Positions 1-8,870 of a stretch of DNA of 64,000 nt are shown here, piece after piece. The stretch spans positions 1,550,001-1,614,000 of the forward strand of contig NZ_JQNA01000002.1 in NCBI RefSeq assembly GCF_000745015.1, written 5' to 3'. The notes under the pieces are model-generated. The model saw only the letters and a list, made by a program, of their open reading frames with translations, was not told the DNA's origin and made no database searches. Every line of letters starts with the position of its first letter. Position 1 is the first letter of the stretch. The translations under genes and the position numbers were made by a program. The stretch comes from Burkholderia sp. 9120. Its GTDB lineage: Bacteria > Pseudomonadota > Gammaproteobacteria > Burkholderiales > Burkholderiaceae.

Positions 1-1
1 C

Positions 2-886
2 AGGATCGACGCCCGCGATTACGTGGCCCGCGCCGAACAAAGCCGCGGCCAGATGGCGGCCATGGCCGGTCAACTCGATATCGCCAAACAGACACTCGAC
101 AACAACCGCGTGCTGGTCGAAAAAGGCTTCATTTCGAAGAACGCGTTCGACACCGCGCAAAGCCAGTACGAAATCGCCCGCGCGAATCTGGATGCGGCGC
201 GAGCGGCGCTGGCGTCGTCGAATCTGTCGCTCGACGATACGCTCGTGCGCTCGCCGCTCGATGGACAAATCGCCACGCGCTCGGTCGAGCCCGGCGAAAA
301 AGTCGCCGTCGACGCCAAGCTGTTCGACGTGGTCGATCTGCGCACGCTCGAACTGGAAGCGCCGGTGCCGGTCGGCGAGATCGGCCGCGTGCGGATCGGC
401 CAGCCGGTGAGTATCGCGTTCGACGGTATCGATACGCCGGTGCAAGGCGCGATCACGCGGATCAACCCCGCCGCGCAGCCAGGGTCGCGGTCGATCATGG
501 TGTACGTGCAGGTCGCCAATCCGGCCGGCACGTTGCGGGTGGGCATGTTCGGCACGGGCACGATCGCGGTGGGCAGTCGGCAGAACGTGCTGGTGGTGCC
601 CGCCACTGCGGTGCGTACCGACGGCGCGCGCCACAGCGTGTATGCGCTGGTCGGCGGCAAGCTGGTCGAGCAGCCGGTGCAAACCGGCGCGACCGGCGAC
701 GCCGACGGCGACTCGTGGACCGAAATCACCAGCGGACCGTTGAACGTCGGCGAGCGGATCGTGAAGAACAATCTCGGCTCGTTGCGGATCGGCAGTACGG
801 TGCATGTGGTGCAGCCTGCTTCATCGGCCTCTGCGGCCTCGGCTTCATCGGCGCAGGCCGCATCGCCGGCCGCCGGCCAGCACTGA
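2..886 (+). CDS. RND efflux periplasmic adaptor (membrane fusion protein), 5' truncated
   Basis: This is the C-terminal part of an HlyD/AcrA-type adaptor that links an inner-membrane RND pump to an outer-membrane channel. The open frame runs off the left edge (first complete codon at base 2), so the signal sequence and first lipoyl half are missing. Visible parts are an alpha-helical hairpin of heptad-like Ala/Gln/Leu segments, the second lipoyl half around the motif SPLDGQIATR, then the beta-barrel and membrane-proximal domains. It ends in an Ala/Ser-rich tail. The RND gene starts 15 bp downstream, so the two form an operon. The family is clear; the substrate is not. Confidence 0.9.
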   Translation, partial: RIDARDYVARAEQSRGQMAAMAGQLDIAKQTLDNNRVLVEKGFISKNAFDTAQSQYEIARANLDAARAALASSNLSLDDTLVRSPLDGQIATRSVEPGEKVAVDAKLFDVVDLRTLELEAPVPVGEIGRVRIGQPVSIAFDGIDTPVQGAITRINPAAQPGSRSIMVYVQVANPAGTLRVGMFGTGTIAVGSRQNVLVVPATAVRTDGARHSVYALVGGKLVEQPVQTGATGDADGDSWTEITSGPLNVGERIVKNNLGSLRIGSTVHVVQPASSASAASASSAQAASPAAGQH

Positions 887-901
887 CCGGAGCCCGCGCC
901 T

Positions 902-3900
902 ATGTGGTTCACCCGCATCAGCATCGGCAACCCGGTGCTCGCCACGATGATGATGATGGCGCTGCTCGTCATCGGTCTGTTCTCTTATCAGCGGCTGAAG
1001 GTCGATCAGTTTCCCGACATCACGTTTCCGATCGTGGTCGTGCAGACCGCGTATCCGGGCGCGTCACCGGAATCGGTCGAGTCCGACGTCACGCGCAAGA
1101 TCGAGGAAGCAGTCAACACGATCAGCGGCATCGACGAAATCACGTCGCGCTCCTACGACGCGCAGTCGGTCGTGATCGTGCAATTCGATCTGGCGGTTGA
1201 CGCGGTGCAGGCCGCGCAAGACGTGCGCGACAAGATCGCGCTGATCCGCCCCGATCTGCGCGACGGCGTGAAGGACCCGCGCGTGTTGCGCTACGACCCG
1301 GCGGATACGCCGATCGTCACGGTCGCGGTATCGAACGCGCCGGGCGCCACGCTGTCCACGCGCGACCTCACCACCGTCGCCGATCAGATCGTGCGCAAGC
1401 GGCTCGAAACCGTACGCGGCGTCGGCTCGGTCTCGCTGGTGGGCGGCGTGAAGCGCCAGGTGCAGATCGACGTGAAGCCGGAAAAACTGCAGGCGCTGTC
1501 GATCGGCGTCGATCAGGTGATCCGCGCGGTGCAGAACGAAAATCAGGAGATTCCGGCCGGCCCGCTCACATCGAGCCATATCGAACAGACCGTGCAGATC
1601 AAAGGCCGCTTCGATAAACCGGACGACTTCAAGCGCATCATCATCGCGCGACGCGGCGCGCAGTCCGCGATTCCGACCGCGAGTTCGGCGACGCAGCCGG
1701 TCACGCTCGACCAGGTCGCCGACGTGGTGGACGGCCAGCAGGAACCGGACAGCACCGCGCTATTGAACGGCCAGCGCGCGTTGTTCGTGTCGATCATCAA
1801 GGCCCAGGGCGAAAACACGGTCGACGTCGCGCATGGCGTGCGTGACGAAGTCGCGCGTCTGCAGCCGCTGCTGCCGCCCGGCGTCAAGCTCGATGTCACC
1901 GACGATTCGTCGATCGAGATCGAAGACAGCGTCAACGAAGTGAAACGCACCCTGCTCGAAGGTGCATTGCTCACCGTGCTGATCGTGTTCCTGTTCCTCG
2001 GCTCGTGGCGCAGCACGGTGATCACCGGCCTCACGCTGCCGATCGCGCTGATCGGCACATTCGCGGTGATGTACGCGTGCGGCTTCACGATCAACGTGAT
2101 CACGCTGATGGCGCTGTCGCTGTGCGTCGGCTTGCTGATCGACGACGCGATCGTTGTGCGCGAGAACATCGTGCGGCACGTGCAGCTCGGCGCGGACCAT
2201 CGCACCGCCGCGCTCGACGGCACCAAGGAAATCGCGCTGGCGGTGCTGGCCACCACCTTCTCGATCGTCGCGGTGTTTCTGCCGGTGGGCTTCATGGGCG
2301 GCATCATCGGCCGCTTCTTCCATCAGTTCGGCATTACGGTCGCGGCCGCCGTGCTGATCTCGATGTTCGTGTCGTTCACGCTCGATCCGATGCTGTCGTC
2401 GATCTGGCCGGACCCCGATCTGCACGACGCCGACACCGGACGCAAGGGCTACCGTTATGGCCGCCTGATCCAGCGTTCACTGCATCTGTTCGACACGCAG
2501 ATCGACCGGCTCACGGCGTTCTATCAGCGGCTGCTTGGGTGGTCGCTGAAGCATCGCGCGATCACGCTGGCCATCGCGGCGGTGACGTTTTTCGGCAGCC
2601 TGTTTCTGGTGCCGTTCGTCGGCACCGAGTTCGTGCCGAACGCGGACTTCTCCGAAACGCAGATCGGTCTGAATACGCCGGTGGGTACATCGCTCGAAGC
2701 GACGTCGGAGAAAGTCAAACAGGTGCAGGCGATTCTCGCGACCTATCCCGAAGTGCGCTTCACGTATGCAACGGTCAACTCGGGCAACACGCAGGGCAAG
2801 AACACCGCGCTCATTACCGTGCGCCTGAAAGACCGGCGCGACCGCACGCGCGGCATGGTCGAGCTGAACGATGCGTTTCGCGCGCGGCTGGCGTCGGTGG
2901 CGGGCGTGTCGGTGACCGAAATCGGCATGTCGGACGGCGCGGGCAGCACCAAGGCCATTCAGTTGAGCTTGCAGGGCGACAACATCGACGAACTACGTCG
3001 CTTGTCCGATGTGGCTCAGGCGCGCATGGCAAAGATTCCCGGACTCGTCGATCTGGATTCGAGCCTGAAGGCGGACAAGCCGATCGTCGCGATCAACGTG
3101 AAGCGAGAACTCGCGTCCGACCTCGGCGTAGGCGTCGCGGATATCGGCACGGCGCTGCGACCCCTGCTCTCCGGCGACGCGATCAGCACGTGGCGGGCGC
3201 CCGACGACCAGGACTACGACGTCAGCGTGCGACTGCCGCGCGAGCAGCGCCAGGACGTGGACGATCTCGCGCGGCTGATGATCGCCACCAATCGCACCGA
3301 CGCGAACGGCGCGCCGGTGCTGGTGCCGCTGCGGCAGGTCGCGGATATCGTCAAGACGACCGGCCCCGACGTGCTGAACCGGCGCGATCTGCAGCGCGAG
3401 GTGGAGTTGTCGGCGAACGTGAACGGCCGCTCGCCCGGCGAAGTCGCCGCCGACGTCGCGAAGGCCCTCGACGCGATGCATCTGCCGGCCGGCTATCACT
3501 ACCGCTTCGAAGGCTCGACCAAGAGCATGAACGAGTCGTTCATTTACGCGGTGGAAGCGTTGGCGCTGGCGGTGATTTTCATCTACATGATTCTGGCGTC
3601 GCAGTTCGCGAGCTTCGCTCAACCGCTCGCGATCATGGCGTCGCTGCCGCTGACGCTGATCGGCGTGCTGGTCGCGTTGTTGCTGTTCGGCAGCACGTTG
3701 AACATGTTCTCGATCATCGGTTTCGTGATGCTGATGGGGCTCGTGACGAAGAACGCGATTCTGCTGGTGGACTTCGCGAATCAGGCGCGGCGCGGCACGC
3801 TGCTGGATGCGTCCGGCAAGGGGCGCAAGATGGAGCGGCGCGAGGCCTTGCTCGAAGCCGCGCGGGTGCGGCTGCGTCCGATTCTGATGACCACGCTGGC

Positions 3901-4093
3901 GATGATCTTCGGCATGCTGCCGTTGGCCGCGGCGCTGGGCGAAGGTGGCGAACAGCGTGGGCCGTTGGGACAGACGGTGATTGGCGGGGTGATTACGTCG
4001 TCGATTCTGACGTTGGTGGTGGTGCCGGTGGTTTATACGGTGCTCGAGGATTGGGGGAGTTGGCTGCGAAAAAAGATATGGAAAAAAGGCTAG
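902..4093 (+). CDS. RND efflux transporter, AcrB/MdtB-like inner-membrane pump
   Basis: A 1063-residue proton-driven HAE1-type pump. It starts with the typical cytoplasmic edge and TM1 (MWFTRISIGNPVLATMMM), followed by porter domain motifs (FPDITFPIVVVQTAYPGASP). TM4 carries the paired aspartates GLLIDDAIVV near residue 413, which are the proton-relay residues of the family. The second half repeats the fold and ends with LVVVPVVYTVLEDW. It is full length for the family. No outer-membrane partner lies next to it; the TolC-like gene at 14902 is a distant candidate. Gene order (adaptor then pump) supports the role. Substrate is unknown, and MdtBC-like or MexB-like behaviour cannot be separated by eye. 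Confidence 0.95.
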   Translation: MWFTRISIGNPVLATMMMMALLVIGLFSYQRLKVDQFPDITFPIVVVQTAYPGASPESVESDVTRKIEEAVNTISGIDEITSRSYDAQSVVIVQFDLAVDAVQAAQDVRDKIALIRPDLRDGVKDPRVLRYDPADTPIVTVAVSNAPGATLSTRDLTTVADQIVRKRLETVRGVGSVSLVGGVKRQVQIDVKPEKLQALSIGVDQVIRAVQNENQEIPAGPLTSSHIEQTVQIKGRFDKPDDFKRIIIARRGAQSAIPTASSATQPVTLDQVADVVDGQQEPDSTALLNGQRALFVSIIKAQGENTVDVAHGVRDEVARLQPLLPPGVKLDVTDDSSIEIEDSVNEVKRTLLEGALLTVLIVFLFLGSWRSTVITGLTLPIALIGTFAVMYACGFTINVITLMALSLCVGLLIDDAIVVRENIVRHVQLGADHRTAALDGTKEIALAVLATTFSIVAVFLPVGFMGGIIGRFFHQFGITVAAAVLISMFVSFTLDPMLSSIWPDPDLHDADTGRKGYRYGRLIQRSLHLFDTQIDRLTAFYQRLLGWSLKHRAITLAIAAVTFFGSLFLVPFVGTEFVPNADFSETQIGLNTPVGTSLEATSEKVKQVQAILATYPEVRFTYATVNSGNTQGKNTALITVRLKDRRDRTRGMVELNDAFRARLASVAGVSVTEIGMSDGAGSTKAIQLSLQGDNIDELRRLSDVAQARMAKIPGLVDLDSSLKADKPIVAINVKRELASDLGVGVADIGTALRPLLSGDAISTWRAPDDQDYDVSVRLPREQRQDVDDLARLMIATNRTDANGAPVLVPLRQVADIVKTTGPDVLNRRDLQREVELSANVNGRSPGEVAADVAKALDAMHLPAGYHYRFEGSTKSMNESFIYAVEALALAVIFIYMILASQFASFAQPLAIMASLPLTLIGVLVALLLFGSTLNMFSIIGFVMLMGLVTKNAILLVDFANQARRGTLLDASGKGRKMERREALLEAARVRLRPILMTTLAMIFGMLPLAAALGEGGEQRGPLGQTVIGGVITSSILTLVVVPVVYTVLEDWGSWLRKKIWKKG

Positions 4094-4231
4094 ACAAGCC
4101 TAAAGTCGATGAAGGTAAGATTTGCTGGAAGATGAGATTTGCGTTTGCGAGCCGCCACGATTAGATCGTTCAAAGCATTTCGTACAACTTGCGTCTCAGC
4201 ATCGTCGGCAATCGCAGAGAGGACCCTTACC

Positions 4232-5518
4232 ATGAGAATCGACAGTATCAGGCTGACCAACTACCGGTGCCATAGTGGGCTGGAAGTGGATTTCTCGCCG
4301 TCGTTCAACGTATTGGTGGGTGGCAACGGAAGCGGCAAGACGTCGTTGCTGAATGGTATTTGCGAAGTCTTTGCGGTATCCGCCGCAGAGTTTGCTCCCG
4401 TGCAACTTCAGATGCTCAGCGACGACGCCGTCAGACGCGCGCGCGTTGAAGTTCAAGGGCAGCTTGGATTCGAACCGCAGTTCCCCGTGTCCGTCAATGC
4501 GAGCGGCATTTTCAATGGCGCACGCGTGACCTGGGGCGTCGAGCGCAACGCGTTGGCGGATCGTCCCCATGTCATGCCGTACCCAGCAGCGGCCATCAAT
4601 CAAAAGAACAATACGGAGAGCGGCCAGACTTTGCCGCTCCTCGCCTATTACCGTGCCAGTCGGCGTTGGGACCAGGGCGACCAGAATGAGCTGACGGCGG
4701 CCACCCAACGAACAAGCCGCATGGACGCGTACAAAAATTACGGGGACGCGTCGACGAACGCTGGGGCGTTGCTGGTGTGGGCCATGTCCAAATCGCTGGA
4801 GCGGTTCCAGGTTTCATCCGAAACCGGACAAGCCTTTGACGACATCCACAACGACGAACTCGCCCTCGTCAACCACGCACTCGCCAATGCCATCGACGAA
4901 ATCAAAGGCATCAAATACGACATGCGCGAGAAGGGCCTGCTCGTCGAATGGAAGCACGATTCGCCGTCCGGGCAGCCCGCCACGCTTTTCGCCAATCTGA
5001 GCGACGGGCAACGTGCCGTCGTCGGCCTGGTCGCCGACATTGCGCGCCGAATCTGCATCCTGAACCCTCACCTCGCGCTGGAGGTGCTGAAGCAAACGCC
5101 AGGCATCGTACTGGTCGACGAACTCGACACGCACTTGCATCCCACGTGGCAGCGGGCGCTTACGTTGGGTTTGCAATCCGCGTTTCCGGCTATCCAGTTC
5201 ATTGTGGCCAGTCATTCTCCGCAAGTCCTGAGTGAGATGAAGCCGGAGCAAATCATCGTGCTGATTGATGGCATCGGTGCCAATCCGCAGGTTAGCTACG
5301 GACTGGATTCGAGCGCGGTGCTCGAAGAAATCATGGGTGCCTCCGCTCGCCCACTGGAAGTAGCGGACGAACTATCGCTGCTGTTCGCGGCGTTGGCTCG
5401 AGACGAACTGGACGTCGCGCGCGAACGCCTTGCCGCGCTGCGCGTCAAGGCGCCCGGTATCGTCGAGTTGAACCGTGCGGAAGCACTGCTGAAGAGAAAG
5501 GAGATCCTTGGCCGATGA
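4232..5518 (+). CDS. ptuA: PtuA-like AAA ATPase of a Septu-type defence module
   Basis: A 428-residue SMC/RecF-like ATPase. Seen: N-terminal MRIDSIRLTNYRCHSGL, Walker A GGNGSGKTS (residues 30-38), ABC-like signature LSDGQRAVVG, Walker B LVDELDTHLHPTW, and a switch His in VASHSPQVLSE. The ATG at 4232 was chosen over an upstream TTG because it sits 8 bp after an AGAGAGGA ribosome-binding site and begins the conserved first strand. The 3' end overlaps an ATG (ATGA) that opens the ptuB frame. Septu systems are known to pair this ATPase with an HNH nuclease to abort phage infection; that role here is inferred from the pairing. Base composition is less GC-rich than in neighbouring genes, consistent with acquisition. 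Confidence 0.8.
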   Translation: MRIDSIRLTNYRCHSGLEVDFSPSFNVLVGGNGSGKTSLLNGICEVFAVSAAEFAPVQLQMLSDDAVRRARVEVQGQLGFEPQFPVSVNASGIFNGARVTWGVERNALADRPHVMPYPAAAINQKNNTESGQTLPLLAYYRASRRWDQGDQNELTAATQRTSRMDAYKNYGDASTNAGALLVWAMSKSLERFQVSSETGQAFDDIHNDELALVNHALANAIDEIKGIKYDMREKGLLVEWKHDSPSGQPATLFANLSDGQRAVVGLVADIARRICILNPHLALEVLKQTPGIVLVDELDTHLHPTWQRALTLGLQSAFPAIQFIVASHSPQVLSEMKPEQIIVLIDGIGANPQVSYGLDSSAVLEEIMGASARPLEVADELSLLFAALARDELDVARERLAALRVKAPGIVELNRAEALLKRKEILGR

Positions 5519-5550
5519 GATACGTTGCAAAAAACAAAGAGCCGGATTAG
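5515..5550 (+). other. ptuB leader codons ending in an in-frame TAG
   Basis: The ATG at 5515 overlaps the ptuA stop as ATGA and reads MRYVAKNKEPD before a TAG at 5548-5550; the same frame then continues directly into the HNH protein. The leader resembles the usual N-terminus of TIGR02646/PtuB proteins (M-R-x-x-x-K-x-x-E-P), so the TAG probably lies inside the ancestral gene and not upstream of it. It may be a nonsense mutation, a sequencing error, or a stop followed by restart at the adjacent TTG. Confidence 0.7.
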
Positions 5551-6162
5551 TTGAAGGCCTGGAAGAAGCTGGCAAACGACGATTGGAAACCGAGCTATCC
5601 GGATCTCAAGAATCCGGAGAAGAAAGATCTGCACGATGCGCTGATTGCCGTACAAGGCGACACCTGCTGCTATTGCGGCCGCAGAATTAGCCGGGCCGAT
5701 AGTCACATCGAGCACTTCGCGCCGCAAGCGGATGCCCCTGAACAGGCACTTGAGTATGAAAATCTGCTCGCGTCCTGTATCCGCGAGCGCTCGCGCAAGT
5801 TGCCGCTGCACTGCGACCACGCGAAAGACGAAGAGTTCGACGGAAGCTTGTGTATATCGCCGCTCGATCCTGCCTGCGAAGAGCGCTTCAAATATGCTTT
5901 AGACGGCGCAATCATGGCCACCGATTCCGCGGATAAAAAAGCGGACTACATGATCGGTCTCCTGAAGCTCGGCATTGCGTCCTTGCGCGACCGCCGGCAG
6001 GCTGCGCTCGAAGGCATGTTCGACGACGCGTTCCTCAAACCCGCAACCCATGCCGAGTGGGAGGCGATCCGTGCGATCCATCATGCGCGAAACAGCGCCG
6101 GTCAATTCGAGGACTTCGCCCACGTGATCACTCGATTTGCGGAGCAGTTGTCCACGACCTGA
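5551..6162 (+). CDS. ptuB: PtuB-like HNH endonuclease (TIGR02646 type), start uncertain because of upstream TAG
   Basis: A 203-residue protein if translation begins at the TTG immediately after the TAG at 5548. The HNH/zinc core is intact: CCYCGRR (Cys39-Cys42), SHIEHF with His52 and His55, ENLLASC (Asn71, Cys76), LHCDHAK and a later Cys pair around CISPLDPAC. This is the nuclease partner of PtuA in Septu and in some retron defence systems. The likely original start is the ATG at 5515, separated from this frame only by the TAG. A weak AAAGAG lies about 10 bases before the TTG, so restart is possible. If restart fails, the gene is a pseudogene and the defence module is inactive. Confidence 0.75.
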   Translation: MKAWKKLANDDWKPSYPDLKNPEKKDLHDALIAVQGDTCCYCGRRISRADSHIEHFAPQADAPEQALEYENLLASCIRERSRKLPLHCDHAKDEEFDGSLCISPLDPACEERFKYALDGAIMATDSADKKADYMIGLLKLGIASLRDRRQAALEGMFDDAFLKPATHAEWEAIRAIHHARNSAGQFEDFAHVITRFAEQLSTT

Positions 6163-6216
6163 TCTGCGGGTTTGTTGCTACAGTAGCGGTCTTTCCCCCA
6201 CCAGCAGTCCTCCACC

Positions 6217-6477
6217 ATGCGTACCACCCGAGCCATCCACGCTGTCGAGCGGCTGAAAACGCGCAGCGGCAATCCGCAGTTCGCCGCGATCAGCCTGTCT
6301 GGCGGCTTGTTCTACCTCGTCGACAAATCGAGCGGATCGGATAAAAAAGTCTCCGACCCGCTCACGCTCGACGACTTCGTCAAATTCGTCGACGCGTACG
6401 GCCCGCCGAAACCGCGTAAAGCGAGCAAGCTGGATATCGCGTTTGAAGAGCAGATCAAGAAAAGCAAGGGCAGTTGA
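6217..6477 (+). CDS. Small conserved hypothetical protein
   Basis: An 86-residue soluble basic protein starting MRTTRAIHAVERLKTRSGN and ending in a Lys-rich tail. It has no signal peptide, membrane segment or catalytic motif that I recognise. Composition and third-position GC fit the host, so it is probably a core gene rather than part of the Septu island. It stands alone, converging on the oxidoreductase gene at 6525; a short GAGCC/GGCTC hairpin lies at its end. Function unknown. Confidence 0.6.
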   Translation: MRTTRAIHAVERLKTRSGNPQFAAISLSGGLFYLVDKSSGSDKKVSDPLTLDDFVKFVDAYGPPKPRKASKLDIAFEEQIKKSKGS

Positions 6478-6524
6478 GCCGAGGGGGCTCGCTTTCACCC
6501 TGCTTCAGGCTCTTTTCAGCTCCT

Positions 6525-7676
6525 TCAAGCGCCCCCAATCTCCCGCCACTGCCCATCCGCTGCGCTGCTCGCCAGCATCGCATCGATAAACCGCAGACCT
6601 GCCACACCGTCTTCCACCGTCGTCAGCAACAGGCTTTCCGCCGGCAGCGCGCGACCCGCGTCCAACGCTTCGATCTGCAACGCCGCGTCTTTATACAACT
6701 GCGCGAACGCTTCCAGATAGCCTTCAGGATGTCCCGCCGGCACACGCGTCGCATGCGCCGCGATCGCGCTTTTTACCCGCCCTCGCGTCAACCGTTCAGC
6801 CGAACCACCCAGCGGCGTGAACCACAAGTCGTTCGGCTGTTCCTGATCGAAAGCAAGATTCGCCTTCGTTCCATACACCCGCAAACGCAACGCGTTCTCC
6901 GCGCCGCTCGCCACCTGACTCGCCCATAACATGCCGCGCGCGCCGTTCGCATAGCGCAGCATGGCCTGCACATGATCGTCGATGCGACGTCCCGGCACGA
7001 AGGTATGCACCTCCGCCGCGAGCGACGACGGCGTCATCGCCGTGACGAAAGCGGCCAGGTGATACGCGTGCGTGCCGATATCGCCGAGACAGCCTGCCGG
7101 GCCCGCCAACGCAGGGTCCGTGCGCCAGCCGGCTTGTTTATTCGTGCCGCTCGTTTCGATCGGTTCCGCCAGCCAGTCTTGCGCGTATTCGACTTGCACC
7201 ACGCGCAATTCGCCGAGTCCACCCGAATCGATCAGTTCGCGCGCGTAACGCACCATCGGATAACCGGAATACGTATGCGTCAACGCAAAGAGCTTGTTCT
7301 TCTCGCGTGCGAGTTTCGCGAGCGCCTCGCCTTCCGCGAGCGAAATCGCTAGCGGTTTGTCGCACACCACATGGATACCCGCTTCGAGAAACGCCGTCGC
7401 AACCGGCGCATGCAGATGATTCGGCGTGACGATCGCCACCGCGTCGATGCCGTCGTCGCGGGTGGCTTCGGCGCGCGCCATCTCGCGCCAGTCGGCGTAA
7501 CTACGCGCGATGCCCGCCTCGGCGGCGCTGGCCTGCGCACGCTGCGGATCGGACGACAACGCGCCCGCCACCAGTTCGAAGCGATCGTCGAGCCGCGCCG
7601 CGATCCGATGTACCGCGCCGATAAACGCGCCCTGCCCGCCGCCGACCATGCCCAACCTGAGCCTTCTTTGCGCCAT
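6525..7676 (-). CDS. Gfo/Idh/MocA-family NAD(P)-dependent sugar oxidoreductase
   Basis: 383 residues with an N-terminal Rossmann fold (LRLGMVGGGQGAFIGAVHR) and the family motif CDKPLA, whose Lys is the usual catalytic residue. A further conserved stretch, DIGTHAYHLA, contains the catalytic-type His. Such enzymes oxidise sugars or polyols, often at C3. It is the last gene of a minus-strand operon, 14 bp after a TIM-barrel isomerase and downstream of a ribose-type importer, which suggests oxidation of the imported sugar. The exact substrate cannot be read from the sequence. Confidence 0.9.
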   Translation of the reverse strand: MAQRRLRLGMVGGGQGAFIGAVHRIAARLDDRFELVAGALSSDPQRAQASAAEAGIARSYADWREMARAEATRDDGIDAVAIVTPNHLHAPVATAFLEAGIHVVCDKPLAISLAEGEALAKLAREKNKLFALTHTYSGYPMVRYARELIDSGGLGELRVVQVEYAQDWLAEPIETSGTNKQAGWRTDPALAGPAGCLGDIGTHAYHLAAFVTAMTPSSLAAEVHTFVPGRRIDDHVQAMLRYANGARGMLWASQVASGAENALRLRVYGTKANLAFDQEQPNDLWFTPLGGSAERLTRGRVKSAIAAHATRVPAGHPEGYLEAFAQLYKDAALQIEALDAGRALPAESLLLTTVEDGVAGLRFIDAMLASSAADGQWREIGGA

Positions 7677-7690
7677 TGATTTGACCCCTG

Positions 7691-8740
7691 TCAGATACCC
7701 AGCACGCGCTTCAACTGCGCCGCATCCACGCCACTCTCCGCGAAATCGTCAAACGCATGCTCCGCCACACGAATGATGTGCCGCCGGATAAACTCCGCGC
7801 CTTCACGCGCGCCATCATGCGGATGCTTCAATGCGCATTCCCATTCCAACACCGCCCAGCCGGAAAAATCGTACTGCGCCATCTTCGAGAAGATCGCGCC
7901 GAAATCGATCTGCCCATCGCCGAGCGACCTGAAGCGCCCCGCGCGTTCGACCCAGCCGCTATACCCGCCGTATACGCCCTGTTTACCGTTCGGTCGAAAC
8001 TCCGCGTCCTTCACATGGAACGCTTTGATCCGCTCGTGATAGATGTCGATAAACGCCAGATAGTCGAGCTGCTGCAAAACGAAATGGCTCGGGTCGTAAA
8101 GAATATTGGCCCGCGCGTGCTGTTTCACCGCATCGAGAAAACGCTCGAAGCTCACACCGTCGTGCAGATCTTCGCCCGGATGGAGTTCGTAGCAGACGTC
8201 GACACCGGCGGCGTCGAACGCATCGAGAATCGGCGTCCAGCGGCGCGCGAGTTCATCGAACGCGGCTTCGACCAGACCCGCCGGACGCTGCGGCCACGGA
8301 TACAGATAAGGCCACGCCAGCGCACCGGAAAACGACACATGCGTGCTCAAGCCCAAACGCTGTGAAGCCTTCGCGGCCAGTTTCAACTGCTCGATCGCCC
8401 ATTGCGTGCGAGCCGCCGGATTGCCTCGCACTTGTGGCGCGGCAAATCCGTCGAACAACGCGTCATAAGCCGGATGCACCGCCACCAGTTGCCCTTGCAG
8501 ATGCGTCGACAGTTCGGTGATCGTCACGCCCGCGTTTTCCGCGGTCTCGCGCAATGCATCGCAATAGGTCTGACTCGCCGCCGCCTGTTCGAGGTCGATC
8601 AGACGCGGGTCGCACGGCACCTGAATACCTTTGAAGCCGAGACCCGCCGCCCATTCCGCGAGATGCGCGAGATTGTCGAACGGCACCTCGTCGCCCATGA
8701 ACTGGGCGAGAAAGATCGCCGGCCCTTTGATGGTTTTCAT
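7691..8740 (-). CDS. Sugar phosphate isomerase/epimerase-like TIM-barrel protein
   Basis: 349 residues, AP-endonuclease-2/xylose-isomerase-like TIM barrel. Metal-ligand-type motifs are visible: CYELHPGED, LYDPSHFVLQQ, AFHVKDAEF and a C-terminal VLEWEC. The start MKTIKGPAIFLAQF was chosen because upstream codons look non-coding. It lies between the importer genes and the oxidoreductase, the arrangement of sugar-oxidation pathways in which a dehydrogenase product is isomerised or cleaved by such a barrel protein. Substrate unknown; proteins of this family are often annotated without a defined activity. Confidence 0.88.
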   Translation of the reverse strand: MKTIKGPAIFLAQFMGDEVPFDNLAHLAEWAAGLGFKGIQVPCDPRLIDLEQAAASQTYCDALRETAENAGVTITELSTHLQGQLVAVHPAYDALFDGFAAPQVRGNPAARTQWAIEQLKLAAKASQRLGLSTHVSFSGALAWPYLYPWPQRPAGLVEAAFDELARRWTPILDAFDAAGVDVCYELHPGEDLHDGVSFERFLDAVKQHARANILYDPSHFVLQQLDYLAFIDIYHERIKAFHVKDAEFRPNGKQGVYGGYSGWVERAGRFRSLGDGQIDFGAIFSKMAQYDFSGWAVLEWECALKHPHDGAREGAEFIRRHIIRVAEHAFDDFAESGVDAAQLKRVLGI

Positions 8741-8870
8741 CGTACGATTCCTTGAACGGGAGCGCGCTAGCCGTGCCTTCGCCGCAACGGAAAGCAAAGC
8801 AAAGCAGGCCAACGCGCTCCAGATGCTCAGGCCAACATCACACAGCCATCACGCCAACCTCGGCACGGAT

